From Balneolaceae bacterium (GTDB lineage Bacteria; Bacteroidota; Rhodothermia; Balneolales; Balneolaceae): a stretch of DNA of 64,000 bases. This document shows, one piece after another, positions 36,097 to 45,470 of the stretch; within the stretch, counting starts at the first letter, position 1, and the number at the start of each line of letters is the position of its first letter. The notes beneath the pieces are model-generated. The model was not told the DNA's origin. It did not search any database and saw only the letters and a list, made by a program, of their open reading frames with translations. A program made the position numbers and the translations under genes. The stretch spans positions 214,866 through 278,865 of the forward strand of contig REDA01000039.1 of assembly GCA_007693745.1 (NCBI GenBank), written 5' to 3'.

Positions 36097-37009
36097 CAGA
36101 GCCCCTTTTGATGCATTGCTGAAAGAGTATCTTCGATTCATCAGACTGGAAAAAGGACTTGCTGAAAACTCTTTGGAGTCTTACAAAACTGATCTGCTGA
36201 GATATCTGAACTATGTCTCCGGGGTCTTAAGGATTCGCGATGTCGGCGGAATTACACTGAGTCATATTGAACAGTATCTTTCCGAGCTGACGCTGATGGG
36301 ATTATGCAGTTCCACGATTGCCCGGAATATTTCCAGTATCCGGAGTTTCCATGAGTTTTCCATCGCTGAAAAGAGTTCTGAAAGTAACCCTGCGGCGTTG
36401 ATTGAACTGCCCAGAAAAGCAAAAAAACTCCCGGAAGTCTTAACCGCTGATGAAGTGTGCCGTATTCTGGAAACCCCCGACCGCACCACATCCCCCGGAA
36501 TAAGAGATGCTGCCATTTTGGAAACGCTTTATGCCAGTGGAATGAGAGTGAGTGAATGCACTGATCTTGAACCGGACAATCTCTATTTCGAAATCGGTTT
36601 TATCAGGGTGATTGGAAAGGGGAATAAAGAGAGGCTTGTCCCCGTAGGGGAAATCGCTAAATCCTCCATTGAACACTATCTCAACACAGCACGCCCATCA
36701 TTTATCAATTCGGACAAGCCGGGCAAAAGTGAAAACCGTCTTTTTCTGAATCAGAGAGGCGGCCCCCTTTCGAGAGTCAGTATCTGGAAGATTGTCAGCC
36801 ACTACAGCGAACTTGCCGGAATCAGCAAAAATGTCTATCCGCATATCTTCAGACATTCATTTGCCACACATCTGCTGGAGGGGGGTGCCGATCTCAGAGC
36901 GGTTCAGGAGATGCTGGGTCACGCATCCATTATTACTACTGAAATTTATACCCATGTTGATCGTACCCTGTTGCAACAGGTTCACAAACAGTTTCATCCG
37001 CGTGCCTGA
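36086..37009 (+). CDS. xerD: XerC/XerD-type tyrosine recombinase
   Basis: 307 residues. N-terminal SAM-like domain (FDALLKEYLRFIRLEKGLAE) and a C-terminal catalytic domain with the complete set: Arg in YASGMRVSEC, Lys in GKGNKERLVPVG, His-x-x-Arg in HIFRHSFATHLLEGG, His in MLGHASI and Tyr in TTEIYTHV. Such enzymes resolve chromosome dimers at dif. Assignment as XerD rather than XerC is provisional. ATG 36086 is favoured over 36053; it overlaps the preceding stop by 11 nt. No integrated element or att site around it, so this is a housekeeping recombinase. Confidence 0.93.
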   Translation: MRPDRAPFDALLKEYLRFIRLEKGLAENSLESYKTDLLRYLNYVSGVLRIRDVGGITLSHIEQYLSELTLMGLCSSTIARNISSIRSFHEFSIAEKSSESNPAALIELPRKAKKLPEVLTADEVCRILETPDRTTSPGIRDAAILETLYASGMRVSECTDLEPDNLYFEIGFIRVIGKGNKERLVPVGEIAKSSIEHYLNTARPSFINSDKPGKSENRLFLNQRGGPLSRVSIWKIVSHYSELAGISKNVYPHIFRHSFATHLLEGGADLRAVQEMLGHASIITTEIYTHVDRTLLQQVHKQFHPRA

Positions 37010-37158
37010 GCAGGTAAAATGTTAACCTGGATAATTATTATCTTTCTGAAGTAAGCTGAAGCAGAAGAGTCCGTGAGTCAGTTTTACGTATGGTTCAGAT
37101 CTCTCAGCTTTAAAAAGAAGTGTTACCCGACCACCTCTGTTTAATGAAAGGAGCCGTT

Positions 37159-37992
37159 ATGAAATTTCTCCACGCTGCCGTAGCACTGGATCTTTCCCCA
37201 GCCAGTGAAATCATTGTAAATGCACTTCCCGAACTCAAGGATTTTGGTTTAAAAAAGATTACTCTGATTACGGTTATTGCCCGTCCTTATCCGGGGGGAA
37301 CCGAAAAGTTTGAACGGGGGCCCTTTCTTGAAAAGCTGGAGAAATACAGGGATTTCCTGGATGAATCGGGATTTGATGTTAACATCGAGCTTCATATTGA
37401 GTCGGGTATTTATGTTCCGGTTACCATCATTGAAATCGCCAGGGGGATAGAAGCAGACTGGTTTATATTGGGAAATACAGGCCATAAACGATTCTCTCAG
37501 GTTCTGCTGGGTAGTGTTGCTGCTGAAGTGATTCAGCGAACTGAAATTGCTACTCTGCTGCTGAGAACAGGAACAGATAAAGATCAGCCTGAAATCAAAA
37601 AAATCAACAGGCACATTCTTTTTCCAACTGATTTCTCAATCCATGCCGACCGCGCAATCATCGCCTTCGAGCGTGAGCTGATGCTCAATAAATTTGCGAC
37701 TGTGCTGCATGTGAACAGAGACGAATCAGAGGATGCTGAAAGAAAATTGAAAACCAGACTGGCATGGCTCAGGGATGCAAATTTTTCTGAAGTAACGGGC
37801 CATATAGCAAGAGGGAATCCCTACAGGGAGATCATGAAATACTGCAGCGAACATGACATTACCATGATTGCCATGGGAACCCAGGGCAAAGGGTTTATTG
37901 CAGAACTCTTTCTTGGCAGTACCAGCCACAGGATTGCAAGGTATTCCAAACTCCCCCTGCTTCTCATTCCTCCGGTCGCAGAGAATCGGTAG
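37159..37992 (+). CDS. Tandem universal stress protein (UspA)
   Basis: 277 residues, two Usp domains. The first (1-145) has the nucleotide-type loop TGHKRFSQVLLGSVAAEVIQ, the second (150-277) has MGTQGKGFIAELFLGSTSHRI, both G-x2-G-x9-G-(S/T) ATP-binding patterns. UspA proteins accumulate under stress or low oxygen. A strong AAAGGAG ribosome site stands 6 nt before the ATG at 37159, which makes this start secure over the GTG at 37120. Convergent with the aquaporin gene; an unlike paralogue sits at 59942. Confidence 0.93.
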   Translation: MKFLHAAVALDLSPASEIIVNALPELKDFGLKKITLITVIARPYPGGTEKFERGPFLEKLEKYRDFLDESGFDVNIELHIESGIYVPVTIIEIARGIEADWFILGNTGHKRFSQVLLGSVAAEVIQRTEIATLLLRTGTDKDQPEIKKINRHILFPTDFSIHADRAIIAFERELMLNKFATVLHVNRDESEDAERKLKTRLAWLRDANFSEVTGHIARGNPYREIMKYCSEHDITMIAMGTQGKGFIAELFLGSTSHRIARYSKLPLLLIPPVAENR

Positions 37993-38021
37993 AACTCTCT
38001 GTCCTTATCGGGAAAGCAGGA

Positions 38022-38786
38022 TTATAAAAGCAGATAGAGTCCGCTTGCCAGCAGGGCGCCTGTGAGCGGTGCCACAACAGGTATCCAGGCATACGCCCAG
38101 TCACTGCTCCCCTTACCCGGTATCGGCAGAAGCGCATGTGCAATCCTCGGTCCAAGATCCCGCGCCGGATTGATCGCATAGCCTGTTGGGCCACCCAGTG
38201 CCAGCCCGATCCCAAGAACCAGCAAGGCAACCGGCAGTGCTGAAAGAGCCCCCAACCCAAATCCGACCTCCGTTCCGTCTATAACAATCACTTCCATCAG
38301 GTCTCCATTTACAGACAAAAAACCCGGATCGGTCATATACAACACACCAAAAATAAGAATAAAGGTGGCGATCACCTCGGTCATGAAATTTGACGGGTAG
38401 CTTCGGATCTCCGGCGCTGTTGAAAAAACCCCCAGCTTCAGACCCTTGTCCTCTGTTGCGGCAAAATGATCTTTATAGACCAGCCACACCAACAGCCCTC
38501 CTATTGCACCGCCCAGTATCTGAGCCAGCATGAAGGGAATCACCTGAGCCCAGTCAAACAGGCCGGCTGCAGCCAGCCCGATCGTTACGGCAGGATTGAT
38601 ATGCGCTCCGCTGAACTGCCCCACTGTGAATACCGCAACAAACACTCCCATCGCCCATCCCCAGGTAATCACAATCCAGCCACTGCTGTTTCCTTTTGTT
38701 TTGGTCAGCACCACATTGGCAACAACACCTCCTCCAAAAAGAATGAGGATTGCCGTTCCGATAATTTCTGCAATAATGGGAGTCAT
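38022..38786 (-). CDS. MIP-family aquaporin / glycerol facilitator
   Basis: 254 residues, six membrane helices with the two NPA half-helix motifs: GAHINPAVTIG and GYAINPARDLGPR. The Asp after the second NPAR and the long third loop (with an insertion around GVFSTAPEIRSYPSN) match the GlpF subgroup, so glycerol and water passage is likely. No glpK or glpD here. ATG at 38786 taken over the upstream GTG, as it opens MTPIIAEIIGTAILIL, the first helix. Confidence 0.9.
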   Translation of the reverse strand: MTPIIAEIIGTAILILFGGGVVANVVLTKTKGNSSGWIVITWGWAMGVFVAVFTVGQFSGAHINPAVTIGLAAAGLFDWAQVIPFMLAQILGGAIGGLLVWLVYKDHFAATEDKGLKLGVFSTAPEIRSYPSNFMTEVIATFILIFGVLYMTDPGFLSVNGDLMEVIVIDGTEVGFGLGALSALPVALLVLGIGLALGGPTGYAINPARDLGPRIAHALLPIPGKGSSDWAYAWIPVVAPLTGALLASGLYLLL

Positions 38787-38977
38787 ATTCGTCTGATCAT
38801 TTATTTTTGTGAGCGACACATCTCAACCGCTTCAAATAAATAGAATTTATCCCAAATAGTAAAGGGTTTTATTTTACCCCGCACTGCCTGAAAAACAGAT
38901 ACCAAACTATTTCACAGATAAGCGGCCGCTTCGCAGTGAACGCAACGCACCGGCCAGCCCTCACCGATGACTCCCCT

Positions 38978-39265
38978 TCAGGAAAAAAAGAGCTCTTCAT
39001 CCACTTCCTGCACCAGTTTCCAGGCCAGAATTCCCGAGTCGAATACCAGGTGAAAGTATCGCTGATCCTCTGTTTTTACAACATAGTGGTAGTGAAACAC
39101 CTTTCCAACCCGCTCCCGGTGGACCTGCCGGATTTCAATGATCCGGTGCCGCTCTCCCGTCGGCGTTTCAAAACGATACGGGGTTACTGCATGAGGCAGA
39201 TCCCGATGCTGAAACCCCCGCATCACATTCAGTACATTTAAAGGCTGATAGGTTCTCTTTTCCAT
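38978..39265 (-). CDS. Small conserved-looking hypothetical protein
   Basis: 95 residues, no recognised domain. Basic N-terminus (KRTYQPLNVLNVMRG), a block HYHYVVKTEDQRYFHLVFDSG rich in aromatic residues and an acidic end (VQEVDEELFF). Likely a single compact beta-rich domain. Probably cytoplasmic; lies alone between the aquaporin gene (same strand) and a divergent GNAT gene. Confidence 0.65.
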   Translation of the reverse strand: MEKRTYQPLNVLNVMRGFQHRDLPHAVTPYRFETPTGERHRIIEIRQVHRERVGKVFHYHYVVKTEDQRYFHLVFDSGILAWKLVQEVDEELFFS

Positions 39266-39439
39266 ACATTGATCTGTTTAGAATCCGGATCTCCGGCAAC
39301 GCTCTGGAGATGCCACACTTTAAGAGATTACACATGTTTTATACATATATCAAGCCCTCCCAAACTTTTCTGAAAAAGAGTATCTTTCCTGCAGTTCAAC
39401 AGGTAAGCCCCTCCGGCAGAAACACTACAGGTCAGTTCC

Positions 39440-40045
39440 ATGGATTCCTCTTTAAATAATTTGAAAATCATTGCCCTGCACGGCCGGGAAATCCTGCCAA
39501 AAACAGAGCAGATTGCGCGCGTCAGGATCGAAGTATTCCGGGAGTATCCCTATCTGTACGACGGATCTCTGAGTTATGAGAAGAACTACCTTCAGACCTA
39601 TGCAGATTCACCGGAGAGTATTGCGCTGCTTGTGATGGATGGAGAAGAGATTGCCGGGGTTTCCACAGGCCTTCCCATGGAGGATGAAACCGACGAATTT
39701 AAAGCCCCCTTTCTCACCGGGGGGTGGAGTCCCGGGCACATCTTCTATTGCGGAGAGTCGATCCTGAAACGCAAATACCGGGGGCGCGGACTCTACAGCT
39801 TATTTATGCGGGGAAGGGAGGAACATGCACGTTCCCTGAAAAGGTTCAGCCTGATCTGCTTTTGTGCAGTGATCCGTCCGGATACTCACCCCCTGCGGCC
39901 GGCTGGCTACAGGCCGCTCGACGCTGTCTGGGAGAAGTTCGGATACCAAAAAGAAGACCGGCTCACTACAAACTTTACCTGGAAGGATCTCAATGAAGAG
40001 AGAGAAACTCTCAAAGAGATGGTTTTCTGGATCAAGAAGCTCTGA
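39440..40045 (+). CDS. GNAT family N-acetyltransferase
   Basis: 201 residues. Acetyl-CoA-binding loop seen as ILKRKYRGRGLYSLFMRGREEHA (R-x-x-G-x-G/R form), with a preceding beta strand pair (SIALLVMDGEEIAGVSTG). Substrate unknown. Cytoplasmic. Followed by xseA after about 95 nt. Confidence 0.85.
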   Translation: MDSSLNNLKIIALHGREILPKTEQIARVRIEVFREYPYLYDGSLSYEKNYLQTYADSPESIALLVMDGEEIAGVSTGLPMEDETDEFKAPFLTGGWSPGHIFYCGESILKRKYRGRGLYSLFMRGREEHARSLKRFSLICFCAVIRPDTHPLRPAGYRPLDAVWEKFGYQKEDRLTTNFTWKDLNEERETLKEMVFWIKKL

Positions 40046-40141
40046 GCCGTACCCCGACCGGTTGGGTACGCCTCTGTAAAACTGTGCGATGAAGTCCTGA
40101 TAGTGGTGGACATTCATGATGAAAACCCTGATTTTCAGTAC

Positions 40142-41479
40142 ATGACCCGGCAAACCCCATTTAGTTTTGATGTCCCTTCCGTATCTGAACTCACTTCAGA
40201 AATCAAGGAACTCCTTGAAGGAGAGTTTTTAGATATTCTTGTGGAGGGAGAGATCAGCAATCTCAAACAGAGCCGGAACGGGCATATCTATTTCACGCTG
40301 AAGGACGAACAGGCGCAGCTTCCCTGTGTTATTTGGCGAAGTACAGCCGAGAGGACCGGCATCTCTCTTGCTGACGGCCGGCAGATTGTGGCCGGTGGCG
40401 ACCTTCAGGTCTATGCTCCCCACGGCCGCTATCAGATGATCGTTACCCTCATACAGCAGGCCGGGGCCGGACGCCTGCAACAAAAATTTGAGGAGCTGAA
40501 AAAAAAGCTCTTTGATGAAGGGCTCTTTTCCGATGCACACAAAAAACAGCTGCCCCTCTATCCGCAGAGGATCGGGGTCATCACCTCCGCTACAGGTGCA
40601 GCATTCCATGATATCCGCTCTACAATTGAACAGCGCTGGCCTGTCGCTTCACTTCTGCTGGTTCACGCCTCTGTTCAGGGAGCCAATGCCTCTGGCGAGC
40701 TGGTTAACGCCCTGCGCTACTTTTCGGAAAATCCCGGTTTTGCGGATGTGATTATCATTGGGCGCGGCGGGGGCTCGATTGAAGACCTCTGGCCTTTCAA
40801 TGAGGAGGCTGTAGCCAGAGCGATTTTTTCCTGCCCGGTTCCTGTGGTAAGCGCTGTAGGGCATGAGGTGGATTACAGTATTTCTGATTTTGTGGCAGAT
40901 GTCCGGGCGGCCACACCCACTCAGGCAGTGATCGCTGCCACCCCCGATATCAACGACATCAGAATGAAGCTTGAATACCTGACTTTCGCCCTGGAAGAGA
41001 CCCTGAATCAGAAAATTGACCGTTATAAAAAACATGTAGAACTCTTAACCCGATCCACTGCCGTCTATGCGGTGAAAGAAAAACTGAACCGCAACAGAGT
41101 CACACTCCACAATTTCGAACAGAGACTCAAGGCTTCCATGGTCAACCGGCTCTTCGGAGCGCGCTCCCGAATTCGTCTGCTGGAGTCAAAACTTGCTGGG
41201 GAGAATCCCTCTCAGCTCATTCTGCAGCACCGGATGCATGCAGAACACATCAATGAGAAATTAAATGAACGAATATGGCGAAAGCTGGAAACGAAAAGAG
41301 CTGCCCTAACTCAAGCCCTCGCCAAACTGGAAGAAAACAACCCGAAGACACCGCTTCTGAAGGGATTTACCCGTACACTTCAGCATGGAAAGTGGATCCG
41401 GTCCAAAGCCGCTCTTTCACCGGATCTCCCTGTTGAAATTGAATGGTCAGACGGGCGACAAACCATCGGAAAACGATAA
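40142..41479 (+). CDS. xseA: Exodeoxyribonuclease VII large subunit
   Basis: 445 residues. N-terminal OB-fold DNA-binding domain (EGEISNLKQSRNGHIYFTLKD) followed by the catalytic domain (RIGVITSATGAAFHDI, IIGRGGGSIEDLWPFNEE, VSAVGHEVDYSISDFVADVRA) and coiled-coil/C-terminal OB region (KTPLLKGFTRT). ExoVII degrades single-stranded DNA together with the small subunit XseB. xseB, usually just downstream, is not found: only 44 nt separate this stop from the next gene. ATG at 40142 preferred over the GTG at 40103. Confidence 0.95.
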   Translation: MTRQTPFSFDVPSVSELTSEIKELLEGEFLDILVEGEISNLKQSRNGHIYFTLKDEQAQLPCVIWRSTAERTGISLADGRQIVAGGDLQVYAPHGRYQMIVTLIQQAGAGRLQQKFEELKKKLFDEGLFSDAHKKQLPLYPQRIGVITSATGAAFHDIRSTIEQRWPVASLLLVHASVQGANASGELVNALRYFSENPGFADVIIIGRGGGSIEDLWPFNEEAVARAIFSCPVPVVSAVGHEVDYSISDFVADVRAATPTQAVIAATPDINDIRMKLEYLTFALEETLNQKIDRYKKHVELLTRSTAVYAVKEKLNRNRVTLHNFEQRLKASMVNRLFGARSRIRLLESKLAGENPSQLILQHRMHAEHINEKLNERIWRKLETKRAALTQALAKLEENNPKTPLLKGFTRTLQHGKWIRSKAALSPDLPVEIEWSDGRQTIGKR

Positions 41480-41523
41480 TATCCTACGTTCAATCTGTTA
41501 CTAATGTCTGCTAAATAATCTCT

Positions 41524-42939
41524 ATGAATACATTGATTACAGGTCATAATGATTCGGTTTCGGCGCTACTCAAAACAGGACTTGCCCGAAGAAATCACTA
41601 CATCTTTACAGCCGCCCCAGGACCTGAGGCTTATGATTTGCTGGATGACAGAAATATTTCCCTGATTTTTTTAACTGACCTGGAAGAGACTACCCTCTCC
41701 TTTTGCCGGCAGATTCGGGCAGGAGAGCACGGGAGACGATTCGCTATTTATGCAATAATAGCGAAGGAAAAGATGAATCAAATGAGCCGGTTACTCGATA
41801 CCGATATCGACCACTACATCATTGAATCCGTGTATGATGAGGCCCGGCTGGATATCCGCCTCGCCTTTGCTGAAAAACACGCCCGCAATAAACAGGGCCA
41901 GTTTCTGATTGAGCAGAAGCTTCGCGAAAGTGAAGCCAATGCCCGAAGTATACTTCGGACGACTGTCGATGCCATTATTACCATCGATGTGAGAGGCACA
42001 ATCCGGACCTTTAACCGGGCGGCAGAAAAGCTGTTTCAATTCAGTGCTGCAGAAGTAATCGGCAAAAACATCCATATCCTGATGCCCGACCCCTATCACA
42101 GAGAACACGATGAGTATATCGACAATTACCACAAATCAGGAAACAGGAAAATTATCGGGATCGGAAGAGAGGTGACCGGCCAGCGAAAGGATAAGTCCAC
42201 ATTTCCGATGTATCTTGCAGTGAGTGAAGTAAATGTGAATGATCAGCGTTTCTACACCGGAATCGTTCGTGATATTACAGAGCAGCGCCGGCTCGAACAG
42301 GAGGTGCTTCGGGTAAGCGAGCACGAAAGACACCGGATAGGCCAGGATCTGCACGACGGACTCGGTCAAATGCTCACAGGGATCACTCTGATCAACCGCA
42401 GTATTGCTTCATCCCTCAAAGAAGAGAACCATCCTCTTGCTGATGAGGCAGATGAAATTACTCAACTGATACGGGAAGCAGATCAGTATGCAAGAAATCT
42501 CTCCAGAACACTGATTCCTGTTGAACTGGACAGCAGCGGGCTCGTTACAGCCCTTCATCGCCTTGCCGAAAATGCGGAACGTCTTTTCAATATCCGCTGC
42601 AGGCTGGACAATGTGATCAATATCCGCTTCGACGACCCAACCGCAATGACCCATCTCTACAGAATTGTTCAGGAAGCCACCAGCAACGCCGTAAAACACG
42701 GTCATGCCAGTGAAGTCGTCATCGATATGGAGAAAAAGAAGGGGAAAATTGTAGTTCGCATCGAAGACAACGGCACAGGCTTTTCCGATGAATGGGAAAA
42801 AGAAAAAGGGCTTGGTGTAAGGATTATGCAGTACCGCTCCAACCTGATCGGGGCCAACCTCCAGATCGGGAAAAGCCGCAGCGGGGGTGCCTCTATCATC
42901 ATTACCATGCTCGAAGTTGACGCTGTCTTTCATATGTGA
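41524..42939 (+). CDS. FixL-like PAS sensor histidine kinase (NarL-type, HisKA_3)
   Basis: 471 residues, soluble. Residues 1-115 resemble a receiver fold without clear catalytic residues; 140-255 is a PAS domain very like the heme-PAS of FixL. H195 (in REHDEY) sits at the position of FixL H200, R215 (in IIGIGREVTG) at R220, and L231/V233 at L236/I238, with exactly the 20-residue H-to-R spacing. The kinase domain is HisKA_3 (phospho-His H277 in GQDLHDGLGQ) plus HATPase (NAVKHGHA, EDNGTGF). So the predicted role is sensing oxygen or another diatomic gas through heme and phosphorylating a NarL-type regulator; the next gene (139 nt on) encodes one. Heme binding is inferred, not shown. Confidence 0.85.
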   Translation: MNTLITGHNDSVSALLKTGLARRNHYIFTAAPGPEAYDLLDDRNISLIFLTDLEETTLSFCRQIRAGEHGRRFAIYAIIAKEKMNQMSRLLDTDIDHYIIESVYDEARLDIRLAFAEKHARNKQGQFLIEQKLRESEANARSILRTTVDAIITIDVRGTIRTFNRAAEKLFQFSAAEVIGKNIHILMPDPYHREHDEYIDNYHKSGNRKIIGIGREVTGQRKDKSTFPMYLAVSEVNVNDQRFYTGIVRDITEQRRLEQEVLRVSEHERHRIGQDLHDGLGQMLTGITLINRSIASSLKEENHPLADEADEITQLIREADQYARNLSRTLIPVELDSSGLVTALHRLAENAERLFNIRCRLDNVINIRFDDPTAMTHLYRIVQEATSNAVKHGHASEVVIDMEKKKGKIVVRIEDNGTGFSDEWEKEKGLGVRIMQYRSNLIGANLQIGKSRSGGASIIITMLEVDAVFHM

Positions 42940-43078
42940 AACCCTATTTTACTTTCTGGAAAATACTGGCATCAAACCCGTTTCAACCCGTTGAGACCGG
43001 CTTTTAACAGGGAGCTCCCGGAACCATAAATCTCTTTTAAAAAATTGAACGGTTTTCACTACTTTAACACAAAAACCG

Positions 43079-43735
43079 ATGGCACTGAATAAACGAATTT
43101 ATCTTGTTGACGATCACCCGCTCATGCGTAAAGGACTGGCCATGACCCTTGAAAAAGAGCTGGGGTTTGAGGTGTGCGGGCAGGCTGAGAATGCAGAGGA
43201 GGCTCTTCATGAAATCCTGACACTGAAACCGGATGCTGCTCTGTTTGATATTTCCCTGCCGGGAATGAATGGAATTGAACTGATCAAGAATGTTCTGCAT
43301 CAGCTGCCCGATCTGAAAATTCTCGTTGTTTCACGTCACGATGAAGAACTCTATGCTGAACGCGTGCTTCGTGCAGGAGCCAAGGGATATCTTATGAAAC
43401 TGGAAGCGGGAGAGACACTTATCACAGCTCTCCGCCAGATTTTGAACGGAGGTATCTACCTTAGTGAAAAAATCGGTGCCAAAATGATTATGAAGATGAC
43501 CTCCGGCAATGCTTCCAAAAGCGACAATCCTCTCGACCTGCTCAGCGATCGCGAACTGGAGGTCTTCGAACTTACAGGTAAGGGACTCTCAACAAAGGAA
43601 ATCGGGAAAAAGCTGCACATTTCGGTGAAGACAGTAGAATCACACCGTGCGAATATCAAAGAGAAACTGCATCTCGAAACTGCCAACGAACTGATGCGGC
43701 ATGCTGTTCGCTGGGTGGAAGAGAGTTCCAGGTGA
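43079..43735 (+). CDS. NarL/FixJ-type response regulator
   Basis: 218 residues. Receiver domain (1-120) with acidic pair D11/D12, phospho-acceptor Asp57 in LFDISLPGMNG and K109-region YLMKLEAGE. C-terminal LuxR-type DNA-binding HTH (LSDRELEVFELTGKGLSTKE, 150-215). The kinase gene directly upstream is HisKA_3, the normal partner for this class. Targets may include the adjacent porin and YceI genes, whose upstream regions have palindromes, but this is inference. Confidence 0.92.
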   Translation: MALNKRIYLVDDHPLMRKGLAMTLEKELGFEVCGQAENAEEALHEILTLKPDAALFDISLPGMNGIELIKNVLHQLPDLKILVVSRHDEELYAERVLRAGAKGYLMKLEAGETLITALRQILNGGIYLSEKIGAKMIMKMTSGNASKSDNPLDLLSDRELEVFELTGKGLSTKEIGKKLHISVKTVESHRANIKEKLHLETANELMRHAVRWVEESSR

Positions 43736-44078
43736 TTACAAATCTCGTGCCAAGTTTATATTTAGCCTTAAACCATTGGATTTTAAAGTTAAATATTAAA
43801 CCAACTTCTATCTAAGCGATATACCGGCAGATTCAATCTGCAATCTCCTTTCAGATCGTAAATATCCCCTATTGCAGGGATTTAAGCACTGTCACTGATC
43901 AGTGCAATCTATTCAAATGGGGAAATCCCTTATTCAGGATCAGAGTATTCCTGATCCACCGGACGGTAAAGTCCCTTATACCTATTCTATTTAAGATGTG
44001 CACATCTTTATCTCTCATAATACGAGTGACGGCACTCTTAAACTGAGAGCTCAGAAATCTCATACCATACAATCAAAA
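43736..44078. promoter_or_regulatory. 343-nt intergenic region rich in palindromes upstream of the porin
   Basis: No gene. It contains a 12-nt perfect palindrome CACTGATCAGTG (43893-43904), an inverted repeat GGATCAG-7 nt-CTGATCC (43937-43957), and a 16-nt perfect palindrome AAGATGTGCACATCTT (43993-44008), the latter about 70-80 nt before the porin start. Likely operator sites; which regulator binds is unknown. Confidence 0.6.
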
Positions 44079-45398
44079 ATGATGTCGATGAAATCTTATA
44101 ACTTTATACTAATCGTCCTTTTCATAACGATCTCTTTACTCCCTGCTGCTCTTGCCGGCCAGGATAGCAGAGATCTGCAATACTTCAGATCACCCGATAA
44201 GCTGGGAATCAACACCTTTGAAACCACCAAGCAAAACACCATTGAGTTTGACGGTGTGAGAGTCCGGATCGGAGGGGCAAACACTCTGCAGTTTCAGGCT
44301 CTGGATCATGAAAATGCAGGCCCTTACCGAACAGGCACCGACGAAGACGGAAATCCGGTGATGGGAAACATCTTTAACATCGGCCCGAATTTTAACCTGG
44401 CTACATCGAATCTCGATTTCGATGTACAGCTTCACAATGGCCTCAGGATGCATTTGAGGACATATCTCTCATCGCGCCATCACTCACAACCCTATGTAAA
44501 AGGCGGATACATGCAGGTTGACAGGCTTGATTTTATTCAGGAGGGATTTGCCAGCGACATTATGGATAAACTGACCATTAAATTCGGTCATATGCAAATC
44601 AATTATGGTGACGCTCACTTCAGGAGAAGCGACAATGGGCAGACGATTTTTAATCCTTTTGTTGGGAATCTGATTATGGATGCATTTACAACCGAGGTGG
44701 GAGGAGAAGTGTTTTTCCAAAACAACGGATTCCTTGCCATGATTGGAATGACCAATGGCAAACTAAACCAGTCAGTCCGGCTGGCTGCACCCGGTCAGCC
44801 CGAAACCAGAGTATCACTTGTTGGTAAATTAGGTTATGACAGTCAAATCAATGATGATTTACGGGTACGATTAACCGGCTCTTTTTATCACACCGGTCAA
44901 TCCAACAGAACGTACCTCTATGCAGGTGACCGCGCCGGTGCAAGGTATTACAATATTCTTACCAACAACCCCAGTGAATTCAGAACCCCTCGGTTTGACC
45001 CTGGCTTCACGAACGAGCTCACTGCCATCATGATCAACTCCTTTGTCAAATATCATGGACTGGAGTTCTTTGGCACCTATGAAGTGGCAACAGGTAAAGC
45101 GGCAGCTGAACCGGATACACGCACCTTCACACAAATAGGCGCAGAGCTGCTCTACAGATTTGGCAATCAAGAGAACCTCTATTTTGGAGGTCGTTATAAT
45201 CTGGTAACCGGAGACACGGCTGCAGGGGAAAGTGTAGATATCGACAGGATCAATATCGGTGGTGGCTGGTTCCTTACCAATAACGTGCTTACAAAAGTTG
45301 AATATGTAACACAGTCATACAGCGGTTTCAGAACAGGAACCCTCTTTGACGGTGCCAAATTCAGCGGATTGATGCTGGAAGCTGTCATTAGTGTCTAA
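44079..45398 (+). CDS. Outer-membrane porin-like beta-barrel protein
   Basis: 439 residues with a Sec signal (FILIVLFITISLLPAALAGQ). The mature part alternates short amphipathic strands (e.g. FDVQLHNGLRMHLRTYLSSR, DKLTIKFGHMQINYGDAHF, KLGYDSQINDDLRVRLTGSF), typical of a 16- to 18-strand barrel such as the phosphate-selective porin O/P fold; no exact family name assured. Substrate unknown. Start: ATG 44079 or 44088, since the frame runs open further upstream but the signal peptide begins here. Strong terminator follows. Confidence 0.8.
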   Translation: MMSMKSYNFILIVLFITISLLPAALAGQDSRDLQYFRSPDKLGINTFETTKQNTIEFDGVRVRIGGANTLQFQALDHENAGPYRTGTDEDGNPVMGNIFNIGPNFNLATSNLDFDVQLHNGLRMHLRTYLSSRHHSQPYVKGGYMQVDRLDFIQEGFASDIMDKLTIKFGHMQINYGDAHFRRSDNGQTIFNPFVGNLIMDAFTTEVGGEVFFQNNGFLAMIGMTNGKLNQSVRLAAPGQPETRVSLVGKLGYDSQINDDLRVRLTGSFYHTGQSNRTYLYAGDRAGARYYNILTNNPSEFRTPRFDPGFTNELTAIMINSFVKYHGLEFFGTYEVATGKAAAEPDTRTFTQIGAELLYRFGNQENLYFGGRYNLVTGDTAAGESVDIDRINIGGGWFLTNNVLTKVEYVTQSYSGFRTGTLFDGAKFSGLMLEAVISV

Positions 45399-45421
45399 AA
45401 TAACTGAAATTTGAATGAATG

Positions 45422-45454
45422 CCGGACTGTATTCACCAAACAGTCCGGTTTTTT
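45422..45454 (+). terminator. Rho-independent terminator after the porin gene
   Basis: CCGGACTGT (45422-45430) / ACAGTCCGG (45440-45448), perfect 9-bp stem, 9-nt loop, then TTTTTT to 45454. It separates the porin from the first YceI gene, whose ATG is only 17 nt later. Confidence 0.85.
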
Positions 45455-45460
45455 ATAACT

Positions 45461-45468
45461 GTGTACAC
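45461..45468. promoter_or_regulatory. GTGTACAC palindrome before YceI-1
   Basis: Perfect 8-bp palindrome within TGTGTACAC, ending 2 nt before the ATG at 45471, thus over the ribosome-binding region. Shares the TGTGYACA core with sites ahead of the porin and YceI-3; could be chance. Confidence 0.35.
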
Positions 45469-45470
45469 CC

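Noticed and set aside
36086..37009. Integrase of a mobile element
   Set aside because: Tyrosine recombinase lies in a housekeeping run, overlapping the pgpH-like gene; no att repeats, tRNA junction or cargo seen.
41480..41523. A missing xseB beside xseA
   Set aside because: Only 44 nt are available, too short for XseB; no overlapping small frame matches it.
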